64,000 nt of DNA, taken from contig CP019154.1 in the NCBI GenBank assembly GCA_002844335.1, positions 1,674,001 to 1,738,000 of the forward strand, given 5' to 3'. This document shows positions 1 through 8,894 of this stretch, piece after piece. The stretch's first letter is position 1. Each line of letters starts with the position of its first letter. The stretch is from Haloarcula taiwanensis (lineage in GTDB: Archaea > Halobacteriota > Halobacteria > Halobacteriales > Haloarculaceae). The notes under the pieces were generated by a model, which saw nothing but the letters and a program-made list of their open reading frames with translations, was not told the origin of the DNA and made no database searches. The position numbers and the translations under genes are program-made.

Positions 1-27
1 CCATGCTGACAACACAGATCCGGACAG

Positions 28-1212
28 TCACTTCTGGATACCTTCGTCAGTGACGATTTTCGTCGCTTTGTTCTGCTCTTTGCGCCCGCCTTCCATCACG
101 ATGCGCGTCTCCCGCTCGGCTGTCTGGACGGCTTCGGCATCCTCACCGTGGATGCGCGTCATCCGCTCCAGTTGCGTCTGGGCTTCGGCGACGTTGCCCT
201 TGCCGAGTTCCGTCTTGATTACAGTCTGGCGGTGGTCCACGTCGACCTGTTCGTTGTGCTCGGCAAGTTTCGACTCGTCGTCGGTGTAGTCGACGGTGAT
301 TGATTCCCGCGTCGTCTCACCGCCGGCGTGCAGCGTGACATCCGCCAGAGTCACGGCGTTTTGCGGGTCATTGGCCGGGGCGTGTATTTTCAGTACGACC
401 CGCTGGGTTTCCCGCTCAAGCAGGTCGGGCAGCGGCACGACCGCCGTGTTGTCCTCCCAGTCGGGGTTCACGGACTGCGTCTGTGGGAGCGAACGGTACA
501 CCTCGCTCACTTCGACACCGTCAGCCACGTCGAGTTCGAGACGGGCGTCAGGAGCAACAACGGTCCCGGCCTCTTCAACTGCGTCGCCAAAGAACGACTC
601 GATGTCACCGGCGGCGTCCAGATGTGTCCACTCGCCGCGAGCAACGGTCCCAAGCGTCCGAATCGTCTCCTCGCGGTAGTCGCTCCCGATGCCGGCCGCC
701 TTGATTCTGATGCCCTCAGTGTCGATTTCGCGGGCCAGCGTCCCGAACGCTTCCGGGTCGTGGGAGTTGTCCTTCCCGTCAGAGAGGAGCAGGACCCGCC
801 GGGCCGTGTTGTCGTCGGTCGGTAAATCCTGCAGGGACGCCTTCGCTTCCAGCAGGCCGCTGTACATATCAGTGCCCCCGCCAGCGGAAATGTCGGCGAC
901 CGCGTCCACTGCCGTTTCGCGCGAAATAGTTCCCCACCGCGTCGGCGCAAGCACCGTCGTGACCTCATTGTCGAAGGCGATGATCGAGACGTAGTCGTCT
1001 TCGTCGAGAAGCCCGAACACCCATTCAGCGCCGGCGCGTGCCTGCTCGATGTCGTCGCCGGCCATCGACCCACTGGCGTCGATACAGAGGGCGATCTGTC
1101 GCGTGGGTGGTTCCTCCAACCGTCCGGGCTCAACTTCGATTTCAGCGGTCAGTTTCGCCCCGCCCGTCGGCACGTAGGGTCGGTTGACCTCGCTCACGAC
1201 AGTAGCGGTCAT
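28..1212 (-). CDS. VWA domain protein
   Basis: The 394-residue protein carries a von Willebrand factor A domain at about residues 38-215. The metal-ion-dependent adhesion site is intact: DASGS at 45-49, the threonine of GGGTDM near 114 and the aspartate of LLSDGKD near 145. The C-terminal half (about 225-394) is a beta-rich region followed by a charged helical tail. There is no signal peptide or membrane segment, so a cytoplasmic scaffold or chaperone-like role is more likely than adhesion. The ATG at 1210-1212 is the first start and an AT-rich stretch (about 1228-1242) lies upstream on the minus strand. Family-level identification is firm; the partner and function are unknown. Confidence 0.85.
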   Translation of the reverse strand: MTATVVSEVNRPYVPTGGAKLTAEIEVEPGRLEEPPTRQIALCIDASGSMAGDDIEQARAGAEWVFGLLDEDDYVSIIAFDNEVTTVLAPTRWGTISRETAVDAVADISAGGGTDMYSGLLEAKASLQDLPTDDNTARRVLLLSDGKDNSHDPEAFGTLAREIDTEGIRIKAAGIGSDYREETIRTLGTVARGEWTHLDAAGDIESFFGDAVEEAGTVVAPDARLELDVADGVEVSEVYRSLPQTQSVNPDWEDNTAVVPLPDLLERETQRVVLKIHAPANDPQNAVTLADVTLHAGGETTRESITVDYTDDESKLAEHNEQVDVDHRQTVIKTELGKGNVAEAQTQLERMTRIHGEDAEAVQTAERETRIVMEGGRKEQNKATKIVTDEGIQK

Positions 1213-1344
1213 ACTGGTAGATGGGTCGTACGGAGTAATTATATGTTTCCCTCAAATCGAGGAAAAAAGTTTCACGCACCGTCCGATTCGGTAGCCTGTT
1301 GCTACTATCTGTTCTGCGGCGGTAGGAACTATCTACGGTGCCCG

Positions 1345-1947
1345 TCACGCTGTCTCAACTCGACTCCCCACCCAGAGAAGGGTTCCGAACAGCGCCACGA
1401 TGGTGAGCGGGAGGAGCCACTGGAACAGTGAGAGCAGCCCAGCGCTTGCCTGCACGCCGACAGCGAGCAGGATAGTGGGCCCACAGCAGGCGAACCCAGA
1501 GAGTAGTCCCGGGAGTCCCGACACAGCCCCTGCACCCGGGCCGAGACGGCAGGCCGCTGGGCCGCGCCACGCGACGACGGAGACAGCGAGGTTGAGTCCG
1601 ACCAGCAATGCCAGGACTGCCCCGAGAAGCATATTCAGCGGGGCCACGAGCAGTTCGACCGGGCCGACGACCACTAGTGCAATCGGTTCCCACTGGAACG
1701 GGCCGACCTGTCGGAACGCACGGGTAAGCGGGTTACTGACGACAGACACCTCGTAGCCGGCGGGGCCGAGACCGAGGTGTCTGAGACCAGCGAGGTACAG
1801 CAGGAAGTACGTCAGTCCAGACACAGCCAGGCCCACTTGTCCGTCACGGCGGCTAAGCGCTCCGCTGACCGCAACCACGGTGTTCCGAAACAAGCGTTGG
1901 ATGCTGGCAGCCACAGTAGCCCGGTCGGTCGGATTGTCAGTTGACAT
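1345..1947 (-). CDS. Membrane protein with CCGPT motif
   Basis: This 200-residue protein is mostly hydrophobic, with segments at about 36-59, 88-126, 140-165 and 168-195. A CCGPT motif (cysteines 154-155) sits at the start of a membrane helix, which suggests metal or thiol chemistry at the membrane; this is inference. I chose the ATG at 1945-1947 because it overlaps the stop of the upstream DUF3179 gene by 11 bases and removes an arginine-rich, unlikely N-terminus. The two genes are probably translationally coupled. I do not recognise a named family. Confidence 0.75.
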   Translation of the reverse strand: MSTDNPTDRATVAASIQRLFRNTVVAVSGALSRRDGQVGLAVSGLTYFLLYLAGLRHLGLGPAGYEVSVVSNPLTRAFRQVGPFQWEPIALVVVGPVELLVAPLNMLLGAVLALLVGLNLAVSVVAWRGPAACRLGPGAGAVSGLPGLLSGFACCGPTILLAVGVQASAGLLSLFQWLLPLTIVALFGTLLWVGSRVETA

Positions 1948-3052
1948 ACGCACTCTCCGGATAGAAACCGGCCCAGGCGAACCACATCGCGTCGAAGGAC
2001 AGCGTGCGGTCCAGCGGGAGCGAATCGGCATCATACGCCGTCCCGTCAATCGTGTAGCCGTCGTCCGACGCCGTAACTGACAGCGATTCCGGGTTCGCGT
2101 ACACGTACCCGGTTTCGAGGGCAGTATCCGCGACAGCGACGTACAGCGTGTCGTCGATACGGCCGGTCAGCACCCGCTGGCGCAGCAGTGTTTCCTTGTC
2201 GAATGCGAGCGCCCCTGTTTCGGTCCGGGTTCCGATGACGACAGCCTTCGGATGTGCGCGGCTGTCGTCGTGTAGCGGCTCGAACAGCGTCCGCGTACTC
2301 GAATAGTAGCCGCGCTTCTCGTTGTACTGGCCGTACGGGTCAACGCCGTAGCGCCGCTGGAAACCGGTGTCTTCGGTGAGGATTCGCGTCTCCGGGTAGG
2401 TTCTAGACCAGCGATCCCACGTCGTCCAAGTGACCCGGAACTCCTGCAGTGACTCGCCAGTTAGCGGGCCTGTAATCGCTGTTGCCAGCATCTGTGGCCA
2501 CCAGCTATCCGTGCCCCGGTCGTACATCGTCAGATTTGAGTTTACCAGTCGCCCGGAGACACCGAACTCCACCGGGCCACGTTCGAACCCCTGTGCGGTG
2601 CCCGTCAGCGGGCAGTACGTCACAGCGACGGCGTCGCCGGCAATGGTGTCGTTCACGATTTCGTGGTGGACAAGAATATACTGCGGATAGGCTTTCACCT
2701 CCCCATCCCGGACCAGACCGAATACCGGGTCGTCCGCAGCCAGTCCGTCCGGGGGCGTGTCGGCGAACGTCGGGTCGTCGATGGCTGGAATACCGTCTTT
2801 ACGAACACCGCCGCTGACGATGTTCTCTTCGAGTGTCCCGATTTCGAAGTCCAGATGCAGGCGGCTGTCCGCTGTCGGTGGTTCTGGTCTGTCGTTCTGA
2901 TCGGTTGCCGTCGACGCCGCGCTGGTTCCAGTACTAGACCCCGGTGCCGAGCCGGCTCCAGTAGTAGCACCGTCATCTCCCGCGCAGCCTGCGCCGCCGA
3001 GCGTCACACCGGCTCCAACCGTAGCGAGAAACCGTCGGCGGGAAATTTCCAT
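1937..3052 (-). CDS. DUF3179 domain lipoprotein
   Basis: The 371-residue protein begins with a twin-arginine signal (SRRRFLATVG, residues 4-13) ending in a lipobox with Cys23, so it is probably exported folded and lipid-anchored. A low-complexity Ser/Thr/Gly linker (about 25-55) precedes a DUF3179 domain recognised from YCPLTG, TMYDRGTDSWWPQ and the HPKAVVIG stretch. The function of DUF3179 is not known. The start at 3050-3052 places the Tat motif at the N-terminus; the longer frame would bury it. It is coupled to the downstream CCGPT membrane protein, so the pair may form one envelope unit. Confidence 0.88.
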   Translation of the reverse strand: MEISRRRFLATVGAGVTLGGAGCAGDDGATTGAGSAPGSSTGTSAASTATDQNDRPEPPTADSRLHLDFEIGTLEENIVSGGVRKDGIPAIDDPTFADTPPDGLAADDPVFGLVRDGEVKAYPQYILVHHEIVNDTIAGDAVAVTYCPLTGTAQGFERGPVEFGVSGRLVNSNLTMYDRGTDSWWPQMLATAITGPLTGESLQEFRVTWTTWDRWSRTYPETRILTEDTGFQRRYGVDPYGQYNEKRGYYSSTRTLFEPLHDDSRAHPKAVVIGTRTETGALAFDKETLLRQRVLTGRIDDTLYVAVADTALETGYVYANPESLSVTASDDGYTIDGTAYDADSLPLDRTLSFDAMWFAWAGFYPESAYVN

Positions 3053-3160
3053 ATCATATATGCATTTCCCAACCACTAAGTCTCGCGGTGAGGGACCGGT
3101 AACTCCCTGCTCAGCCACTTATGCAAGAGATTTCGGTGAACGGTCCAGCGGTCGGGCCGC

Positions 3161-3799
3161 CTAACTGACGAGGGTATCGACCAGCGACGAAACGTATGTC
3201 AGTTCGTCCTCGTTCACGCCGTGACCCATTCCCTCGTAGATGCGTTCCTCCACGTCGCCGTTGAGTTGCTCGAAGACCGAGGCCGTGACGTGAACGCGCT
3301 CTTCGGGGATGTGCGGGTCAACATTGCTACAGCCCAGAAACACCGGCGTCTCCTCAAGGTCGCCCTCGTACTCACGCTCGTCGATAGACTCGCCGATGAG
3401 ACCGCCACTGAGGGCCACAAGGCCGCCGTAGCGTTGTGGGTTACGAGCAACGAACTCGCTTGCGAGACAGGCTCCTTGAGAGAAGCCCAGCACGAGCACG
3501 TGCTCGGTCGGAATCCCGGCTTCCTCGGCCTCCGTGACGGCGTCCTCGATAGCCTGCAGTCCCGAGGTCCGACCGGGTTCGTTCTGCTCAACCGGCGAAA
3601 GAAACGAATTGGGATACCAGGTGTTTCGCGCGGCCTGTGGCGCGAGGAGAGCCAGTCCGTCCTGCTGGAACTCCGCCCCCATCTGGACGATGCTTCGAGC
3701 CGTCGCACCCCGACCGTGGACCAGCACTGCCGCTGCACTCGCCTGCGACGGCGCGGTGCCCGCGGTCACGAGCTGCTGCCCCTGATGAGGGCCAGTCAT
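3161..3799 (-). CDS. Alpha/beta hydrolase, carboxylesterase type
   Basis: The 212-residue protein has the short single-domain fold of the phospholipase/carboxylesterase family. Visible features are the oxyanion motif HGRG (28-31), the nucleophile elbow GFSQGA with Ser107, an acid near Asp161 (SNVDPHIP) and His193 in GMGHGVN. It is predicted to be cytoplasmic. The next gene upstream on the same strand encodes a two-domain VOC enzyme. In Bacillus, a similar hydrolase/ring-cleaving dioxygenase pairing (MhqD/MhqO) detoxifies quinones. That comparison is an inference from neighbourhood, not from diagnostic residues. Confidence 0.88.
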   Translation of the reverse strand: MTGPHQGQQLVTAGTAPSQASAAAVLVHGRGATARSIVQMGAEFQQDGLALLAPQAARNTWYPNSFLSPVEQNEPGRTSGLQAIEDAVTEAEEAGIPTEHVLVLGFSQGACLASEFVARNPQRYGGLVALSGGLIGESIDEREYEGDLEETPVFLGCSNVDPHIPEERVHVTASVFEQLNGDVEERIYEGMGHGVNEDELTYVSSLVDTLVS

Positions 3800-3965
3800 C
3801 GCTCTCTTCCCGGCCGTCGGCCGCGTCCTGTCACGCCCGTCCAGTCAGTTTCTGTTCTCGGTCGCCCGGCGTTCCAAGTCGGCCACAGTGTCGAGTGCAT
3901 ACTCCAGATAGCGCCCGGAGACACTTGACTTGGCACATCGGTCAGTCGGCCTAACTGTCACGTAT

Positions 3966-4799
3966 TCAGGTTCGCAGGCGGAGTTCGATGTCGTCGCCGT
4001 CGCGTACTGTGAGGCCAGTACCGGTTTCGGAGACAGCGTAGTCGGACTGACGCAGGCGCTTCTGTGTCGCATCAAGGGTCGCTTCGTCGGGGAGCCGAAT
4101 TTCGAACCATGCCAGCCCCTGCCCGGCGTGGGGCTTGGATCGCCGTTTCCAGACGTTGGCCCCGATATGATGATGGTAGTCACCGGCCGCCAAGAACACC
4201 GCGCCGTCGTATGTGGCCCTGACGCGGAGTCCGAGTGCATCAGCGTAGAACGCCCGGGCCGTCTCCACTGACGAGACTTCCAGATACACGTGTCCGATAT
4301 CGGAGTCGGCGGGCATCGACTGTTCGCCGGTCGCAGCGGCCGCGACTGACTGCGTATCGAGGGGGTCGGTTACCATTTCGACGTGACCCGACGGTGTCTC
4401 CTCCCACGACGCCCGCGGAAAGTCCCGATAGATTTCGACGCCGTTCCCGGCCGGGTCCGACAGATACAGCGCCTCGCTGACACCGTGATCCGATGCGCCG
4501 TCGAGTGTCCACTCCGAGTTGATACGCTGGAGTGCGTCACCCAGCGCCGCTCGCGATGGGACGCGAAACGCGACGTGATACAGCCCGGTCGCTGAATCCT
4601 CTCTCACTGGTGCGTCTGGACGGTGATTTAGAATCAAGAGCGCCTGTCCGCCCGCACCGAGTATCGCGCGGTCGGCGTCTGCGTCTATAACGTTGAGGCC
4701 GACAACAGCACGGTAGAACTCGACAGTCGGTGATAACTCAGCAACAGTCAGGGCCACCCGACCAATCTTGGTGTCCGAGGGAAGGGTCGCTTTATCCAT
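3966..4799 (-). CDS. VOC family ring-cleaving dioxygenase-like protein
   Basis: The 277-residue protein has two vicinal-oxygen-chelate modules (about 10-128 and 166-277). The second module keeps a plausible metal triad: His170 in DIGHVYLEV, one of His209-211 and Glu272 in DDIELRL. The length and two-module layout fit catechol-2,3-dioxygenase-like (CatE/MhqO) proteins better than single-domain glyoxalase I. The start at 4797-4799 gives MDKATLPSDT directly before the first beta strand. The substrate is unknown. Confidence 0.85.
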   Translation of the reverse strand: MDKATLPSDTKIGRVALTVAELSPTVEFYRAVVGLNVIDADADRAILGAGGQALLILNHRPDAPVREDSATGLYHVAFRVPSRAALGDALQRINSEWTLDGASDHGVSEALYLSDPAGNGVEIYRDFPRASWEETPSGHVEMVTDPLDTQSVAAAATGEQSMPADSDIGHVYLEVSSVETARAFYADALGLRVRATYDGAVFLAAGDYHHHIGANVWKRRSKPHAGQGLAWFEIRLPDEATLDATQKRLRQSDYAVSETGTGLTVRDGDDIELRLRT

Positions 4800-4896
4800 G
4801 TTGAAAATAGGCGTAGCTGGTCCATAATTCTGGGTGCCGGTCGTCGGCACCTGCAACACGTTTGAGCTGGCTGGCTCGGTCCGTCAACAGTAGTGT

Positions 4897-4955
4897 GTAT
4901 TTTGCTACCAATCCTCCATGATATTTTAGAAATGATAAAATTTAGCGCAAAATAC
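4897..4955. repeat. Nested inverted repeat in AT-rich intergenic DNA
   Basis: Bases 4897-4905 (GTATTTTGC) are the perfect reverse complement of 4947-4955. Inside lies a second pair, ATTTTA at 4922-4927 with TAAAAT at 4936-4941. The stretch is much more AT-rich than its surroundings and sits between the divergent VOC gene and the small UPF0058 gene. It may be an operator or a hairpin. Confidence 0.4.
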
Positions 4956-5034
4956 CTAGAATATACTCCGTGGCAAGAATTATGCATAAACTATTACGTA
5001 GTACTAGCACAGCCGTGTGTTAACCTTCATCAGA

Positions 5035-5047
5035 GTAGTACTATAAC
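5035..5047 (+). promoter_or_regulatory. TATA box of the UPF0058 gene
   Basis: TACTATAACC centred near 5043 lies about 30 bases before the ATG at 5074, consistent with a leaderless or nearly leaderless haloarchaeal transcript. The 9-mer GTAGTACTA overlapping it (5035-5043) is repeated directly at 4998-5006, which could be a regulator half-site. Confidence 0.45.
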
Positions 5048-5073
5048 CTTCGAGTTGTTACCTTGGGTTGACT

Positions 5074-5310
5074 ATGAAAAAGCAGGAGCTCATCCACCTT
5101 CACGGCCTGCTTGCACAGGTACAGAACCACTACGAAGCCGAATCCGGGACAGAAGTAGACCACGACGAATACGAGGAACTTGGCGTCAAGCCGACATCGA
5201 TTCACAAGTCGAAAACAGACCACAAGGCCGCTGTCTTTGCGATTGCTGACGGTATTGCCTCCGAGATGGCTGACGAAACCAAAGAGCCTGTTTCTGCCGC
5301 CGCGGACTAA
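5074..5310 (+). CDS. UPF0058 family protein
   Basis: This is a 78-residue, charged, helical protein beginning MKKQELIHLHGLL, typical of the UPF0058 family of small haloarchaeal and methanogen proteins of unknown function. It has no cysteine cluster, membrane segment or signal peptide. The ATG at 5074 is preferred over an upstream TTG because family members start with MKK and a TATA element lies about 30 bases before it. It stands alone between two minus-strand genes. Confidence 0.85.
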   Translation: MKKQELIHLHGLLAQVQNHYEAESGTEVDHDEYEELGVKPTSIHKSKTDHKAAVFAIADGIASEMADETKEPVSAAAD

Positions 5311-5441
5311 CGGTTCTCCGTAGCTTCTACGCGATTTACCCGACGAGCACTGCGGCTAGTGACTGTATAACCGCTATCAGAGATATGCTTGAGTTACAAT
5401 ACGCCGAGAGTGTCGCGCACTCCGCTGCTCGGAAGCCAGAC

Positions 5442-5915
5442 TTACTCGTCGATTAATTCCTCGAACTCGGGTAACACGTCGTCCGATTCGTCTCCGGACT
5501 GGTCCGATGGCAGGTCGCCGGATTCGGCTGCCGGTTCCGCGGACGAGGACTCGTCTTCAGTCGTCTCGTCGGACTCCTCTGGAATCTCCTCGATTTCCAG
5601 CACGTCGAGCGGGATGTTCTCCAGCCGCTGCCCGATCTCCTTGCGGGCGATCCGGGCGGCGTGTTCGTCCCGTTCGACGTTGAACACAGTCATCTCCAGT
5701 TCGAGTGCGACGAGACTCTCGTCGGCTGCGAGAAAGGCAGGTTCCAGTGTCTCACCGCAGTGCGGACAGTGCCGGTCTCCCATGTTGATTTCGACGTAGT
5801 TGAGGTCAGGATTCAACATCTCGCCCGTCTTCGAGATGGCGATGCGAACTGCCTCATCCGCAGATGCCACGTCGTACACTGGGACTGCGGCCTCGACAAC
5901 AACTCGGCAATTCAT
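5442..5915 (-). CDS. UPF0212 (DUF555) family protein
   Basis: The 157-residue protein begins MNCRVVVEAAVPVYDV, characteristic of the archaeal UPF0212 family. It contains one CPHC knuckle (Cys50 and Cys53), half of a zinc ribbon, so a metal site would need dimerisation or other ligands. The last 40 or so residues are a very acidic Glu/Asp/Ser tail typical of halophilic proteins. The start at 5913-5915 fits the family N-terminus. Function is unknown. Confidence 0.85.
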   Translation of the reverse strand: MNCRVVVEAAVPVYDVASADEAVRIAISKTGEMLNPDLNYVEINMGDRHCPHCGETLEPAFLAADESLVALELEMTVFNVERDEHAARIARKEIGQRLENIPLDVLEIEEIPEESDETTEDESSSAEPAAESGDLPSDQSGDESDDVLPEFEELIDE

Positions 5916-6164
5916 GGTAGTATGTTTGTTTCCCAATATAATGAAGGTTAGCCCTGACCCAGAGAGTACCACACGCCACGGATATCAGGAGTCAGCAAGA
6001 CGGAACGGACGATCAAGCGGTACACAGACGGCTACTCCAAAACATCACGACGACGAAACGCAGGGATATGCGAGCAACCCGCGGTTTCCGAGTTGCGAGT
6101 GTGTGCCAACACAGCGCGGACAGAACTCGTAACGCCATTACCTCCGGGGCCGTATACTCGGACA

Positions 6165-7073
6165 ATGGAGCAGGGCGTCATCGATGTCGGGTCGCTTGCC
6201 GGCGGTATCGATTTGCAGGCAACTGTCGAGAGCGGACAGTCTTACCTCTGGAACCGAGAGGATGGCGAAATGTACCAGCGCGACGGGGCAACCGGCGGCG
6301 GCGCGTGGTACTGGACGACAATCCAGCGAGACGGGTCACCAGCGGTCATCCGCGTCCGGCAGCGAGACGGGGTGCTCGAATGGGAATCGACAGTCGACGC
6401 TGAGACGGCGCTCAGGCGACTCCTTCGACTTGACGACGACCTCGACGCGATTCGGGCGACGGCACCGGACGACGACGTGGTCCAGTCGGCCTATGAGACG
6501 TTCTGGGGGATGCGACTCGTTCAGGACCCCCCGTTTGGCGCCCTCATCTCGTTCATCTGCTCGGCCCAGATGCGCGTGGCGAGGATTCACAGTATGCAGC
6601 AGGCACTCCGCGACGCGTTCGGCGAGGAAATCGAGTTCGGCGGGCGGACGTACAACGCCTATCCGACGCCGTCCGCGCTGGCAGAGACAACAGAGGAGCG
6701 GCTCCGGGACCTCGGACTGGGCTATCGCGCGCCGTACGTCCAGCGCACCGCGGAGATGGTCGCCACTGGCGAAGCCCATCCCGAAGAAGCCGTCGGACTA
6801 AGCTACGAGGACGCCAGAGAGTCGCTTACCCGCTTTGTCGGCGTCGGTGACAAGGTCGCGGACTGCGTGTTGCTGTTCTCGCTTGATTACCTCGAAGCGG
6901 TCCCACTGGACACCTGGATTCGGACGACCATCGAGGAGTATTACCCGGAGTGTGAGCGGGGGAACTACGCTGACACGTCGCGAGCAATCCGGGCCGCACT
7001 GGGTGGGGAGTACGCCGGTTACACGCAGACGTACCTGTTCCATTACCTCCGAACGGGCAGTAACGAGGAGTGA
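6165..7073 (+). CDS. 8-oxoguanine DNA glycosylase/lyase, OGG1 type
   Basis: The 302-residue protein is a HhH-GPD superfamily DNA repair enzyme that removes 8-oxoguanine. The hairpin and active site read FVGVGDKVADC, with the catalytic lysine at 230 and the aspartate of VPLDTWI at 249. The 19-residue spacing equals Lys249-Asp268 of human OGG1. An N-terminal OGG_N-like domain covers about 1-110. Where OGG1 has an asparagine run before ARI, this protein has SAQMRVARI, so base-contacting residues may differ. The start at 6165 places SLAGGIDLQATVESGQSYLW at the N-terminus, as in the family. Confidence 0.9.
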   Translation: MEQGVIDVGSLAGGIDLQATVESGQSYLWNREDGEMYQRDGATGGGAWYWTTIQRDGSPAVIRVRQRDGVLEWESTVDAETALRRLLRLDDDLDAIRATAPDDDVVQSAYETFWGMRLVQDPPFGALISFICSAQMRVARIHSMQQALRDAFGEEIEFGGRTYNAYPTPSALAETTEERLRDLGLGYRAPYVQRTAEMVATGEAHPEEAVGLSYEDARESLTRFVGVGDKVADCVLLFSLDYLEAVPLDTWIRTTIEEYYPECERGNYADTSRAIRAALGGEYAGYTQTYLFHYLRTGSNEE

Positions 7074-7126
7074 GACGCGTAGCGGAAGGCGACAGTATAA
7101 CGGAGTCCGCCAGCAAACTCTCGGCC

Positions 7127-7402
7127 ATGGCTCGAACGCGAGCACACGTATTCGTCTCCGGTCGTGTTCAGGGTGTCTATTACAGAGCGACCACGCGGGA
7201 ACGCGCACAGGACCGGGACGTCGACGGGTGGGTCCGAAACCTCGACGATGGGCGCGTCGAAGCGGTGTTCGAAGGCCCCGAAGCTGACGTGGAAGCGATG
7301 GTCGAGTTCTGTCACGAAGGGAGCGAACGCGCGAACGTCACCGGCGTCGAAGTCGAGTACGGGGACCCCGAGGGCATCGAGGGCTTCGAGGTCAAGTGGT
7401 AA
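7127..7402 (+). CDS. acyP: Acylphosphatase
   Basis: The 91-residue protein has both acylphosphatase signatures: GRVQGVYYRATT with the phosphate-binding Arg20 and GWVRNLDDGRVEAVFEG with catalytic Asn38. It hydrolyses acyl phosphates in the cytosol. The usual GVGFR is GVYYR here, a tolerated variant. The ATG at 7127 lies 53 bases after the glycosylase stop and 40 bases separate it from the next gene, so all three may be cotranscribed. Confidence 0.93.
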   Translation: MARTRAHVFVSGRVQGVYYRATTRERAQDRDVDGWVRNLDDGRVEAVFEGPEADVEAMVEFCHEGSERANVTGVEVEYGDPEGIEGFEVKW

Positions 7403-7442
7403 GTCCCGTAGAGTTACTTCGCTGGCGGGCGAACCCGCGGGT

Positions 7443-8885
7443 ATGCTCACCGGCTCCGAAATGGGTGTCGTTGATGAGAATGCCGCCGCGCTCGGCGTCC
7501 CGCGCAAGCAGCTGATGGAGTCGTCCGGTCACGCCGTCGCGCAGGCGATCCGTACCATCGCTGACCCCGGCGAACAGGTCGTCATCGTCGCTGGACGGGG
7601 AAACAACGGTGGAGACGCGCTCGTCGCCGCCCGCTTTCTCGACGACTACGACCTCCGAGTCCTCCTGTTGGGCCGACCGGGTGCTATCTCGACGACGATT
7701 GCCAGGGAGAACTGGGATGCCCTCCAGCACGCCGAGTATCCGACAGAGACGGTCAGGGATTCCTCGGCACTGAACCTCGGCACTCCCGACATCGTCATCG
7801 ACGCGATGCTTGGCACAGGTATCGCCGGTGATCTCCGGGAGCCAGCGGCGACGGCCGCCGAGGCAATGAACGAGAGCGACGCGACCGTTCTTTCGGTGGA
7901 TGTGCCGTCCGGCCTCGACGCCGAGACGGGACGGCTGGCCGACAACGCCGTCGACCCCGACCACGTCGTCACGTTCCACGACACCAAGCCGGGCCTCCCC
8001 GCCCTCGACGTGCCGGTCACCGTCGCCGACATCGGCATCCCAGAGGCGGCGGAGCTGTTCGTCGAGCGGGGCGACCTCTCTCGCCTCGAACGGGACCCCG
8101 CGAGCCACAAGGGCGACAACGGCGAGGTGCTGGTCGTCGGCGGCGGCCCGTACACCGGTGCACCGGCACTCAGCGCACAGGCCGCGCTCAGAGGCGGGGC
8201 CGACCTCGTCCGGGTCGCCTGCCCCGCTGTCGTCGCGCGCGAAATCCAGTCCTACAGCGAGAACCTCATCGTGCGGCCGTTCGACGGGGACCACCTCGCG
8301 CCGCCGCACGTCGACCGCCTTGCTGAGCTGGCGGCGGACCACGACACGCTGATTCTCGGGCCAGGGCTCGGAGACACCGACGCGACGCTGGATGCTGTCG
8401 CGGACCTGCTGTCCGGGTTCGAGGGAACGGCCGTCGTCGACGCCGACGCGCTGTCAGTGGTCCCGGACGTCGAGACGGACGCAGAACTCATCTGCACGCC
8501 CCACCAGGGCGAACTTCTCGGGATGGGGGGTGAAACAGCCGAGGACTGGCGGGAACGGGCAGACCTCGTGGAGTCTTTCGCAGCGGAAATCGGACACACG
8601 CTGCTGGTCAAAGGTCCGTACGACATCGTCTCCAACGGCGAGCGGACCCGCGTCGGCCGGACGGGCAATCCGGGGATGACGGTCGGCGGAACCGGCGACG
8701 TGCTTGCGGGTGTGACGGGCGCACTCGCCTGCGGTCAGGACCCACTTGATGCGGCCGCTATCGCTGCCTACACTGTCGGCAGCGTCGGTGACCGGGTCGT
8801 CGACGACCGTGGCTACGGGCTGGTCGCAACGGACCTGCTAGACGAGATACCGAGCGTACTGTGGCAGCAAGAAGCAGAAGCGTAG
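7443..8885 (+). CDS. nnr: Bifunctional NAD(P)HX epimerase/dehydratase
   Basis: The 480-residue protein repairs hydrated NADH and NADPH. The N-terminal epimerase domain (about 1-215) shows GRGNNGGDALVAARFL and DAMLGTG. The C-terminal ADP-dependent dehydratase domain (about 225-480) shows GGGPYTGAPALSAQAALRGG and the nucleotide loop GNPGMTVGGTGDVLAG near 407-422. The full fused architecture is present. The start at 7443 (MLTGSEMGVVDENAAALG) matches the family. Longer readings run into acylphosphatase sequence in another frame. Confidence 0.93.
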   Translation: MLTGSEMGVVDENAAALGVPRKQLMESSGHAVAQAIRTIADPGEQVVIVAGRGNNGGDALVAARFLDDYDLRVLLLGRPGAISTTIARENWDALQHAEYPTETVRDSSALNLGTPDIVIDAMLGTGIAGDLREPAATAAEAMNESDATVLSVDVPSGLDAETGRLADNAVDPDHVVTFHDTKPGLPALDVPVTVADIGIPEAAELFVERGDLSRLERDPASHKGDNGEVLVVGGGPYTGAPALSAQAALRGGADLVRVACPAVVAREIQSYSENLIVRPFDGDHLAPPHVDRLAELAADHDTLILGPGLGDTDATLDAVADLLSGFEGTAVVDADALSVVPDVETDAELICTPHQGELLGMGGETAEDWRERADLVESFAAEIGHTLLVKGPYDIVSNGERTRVGRTGNPGMTVGGTGDVLAGVTGALACGQDPLDAAAIAAYTVGSVGDRVVDDRGYGLVATDLLDEIPSVLWQQEAEA

Positions 8886-8894
8886 CGTCCGCAG

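Noticed and set aside
3845-3965. Protein-like stretch ending GRYLEYALDTVADLERRATE downstream of the VOC gene
   Set aside because: There is no usable start codon between the VOC stop and this segment, and the frame runs back into the VOC gene in another phase. It could be a gene remnant but cannot be supported.
5941-6132. A 63-codon frame before the 8-oxoguanine glycosylase gene
   Set aside because: Composition is unlike haloarchaeal proteins (basic, Thr/Arg/His-rich), it has no clear promoter of its own, and the downstream gene starts separately.
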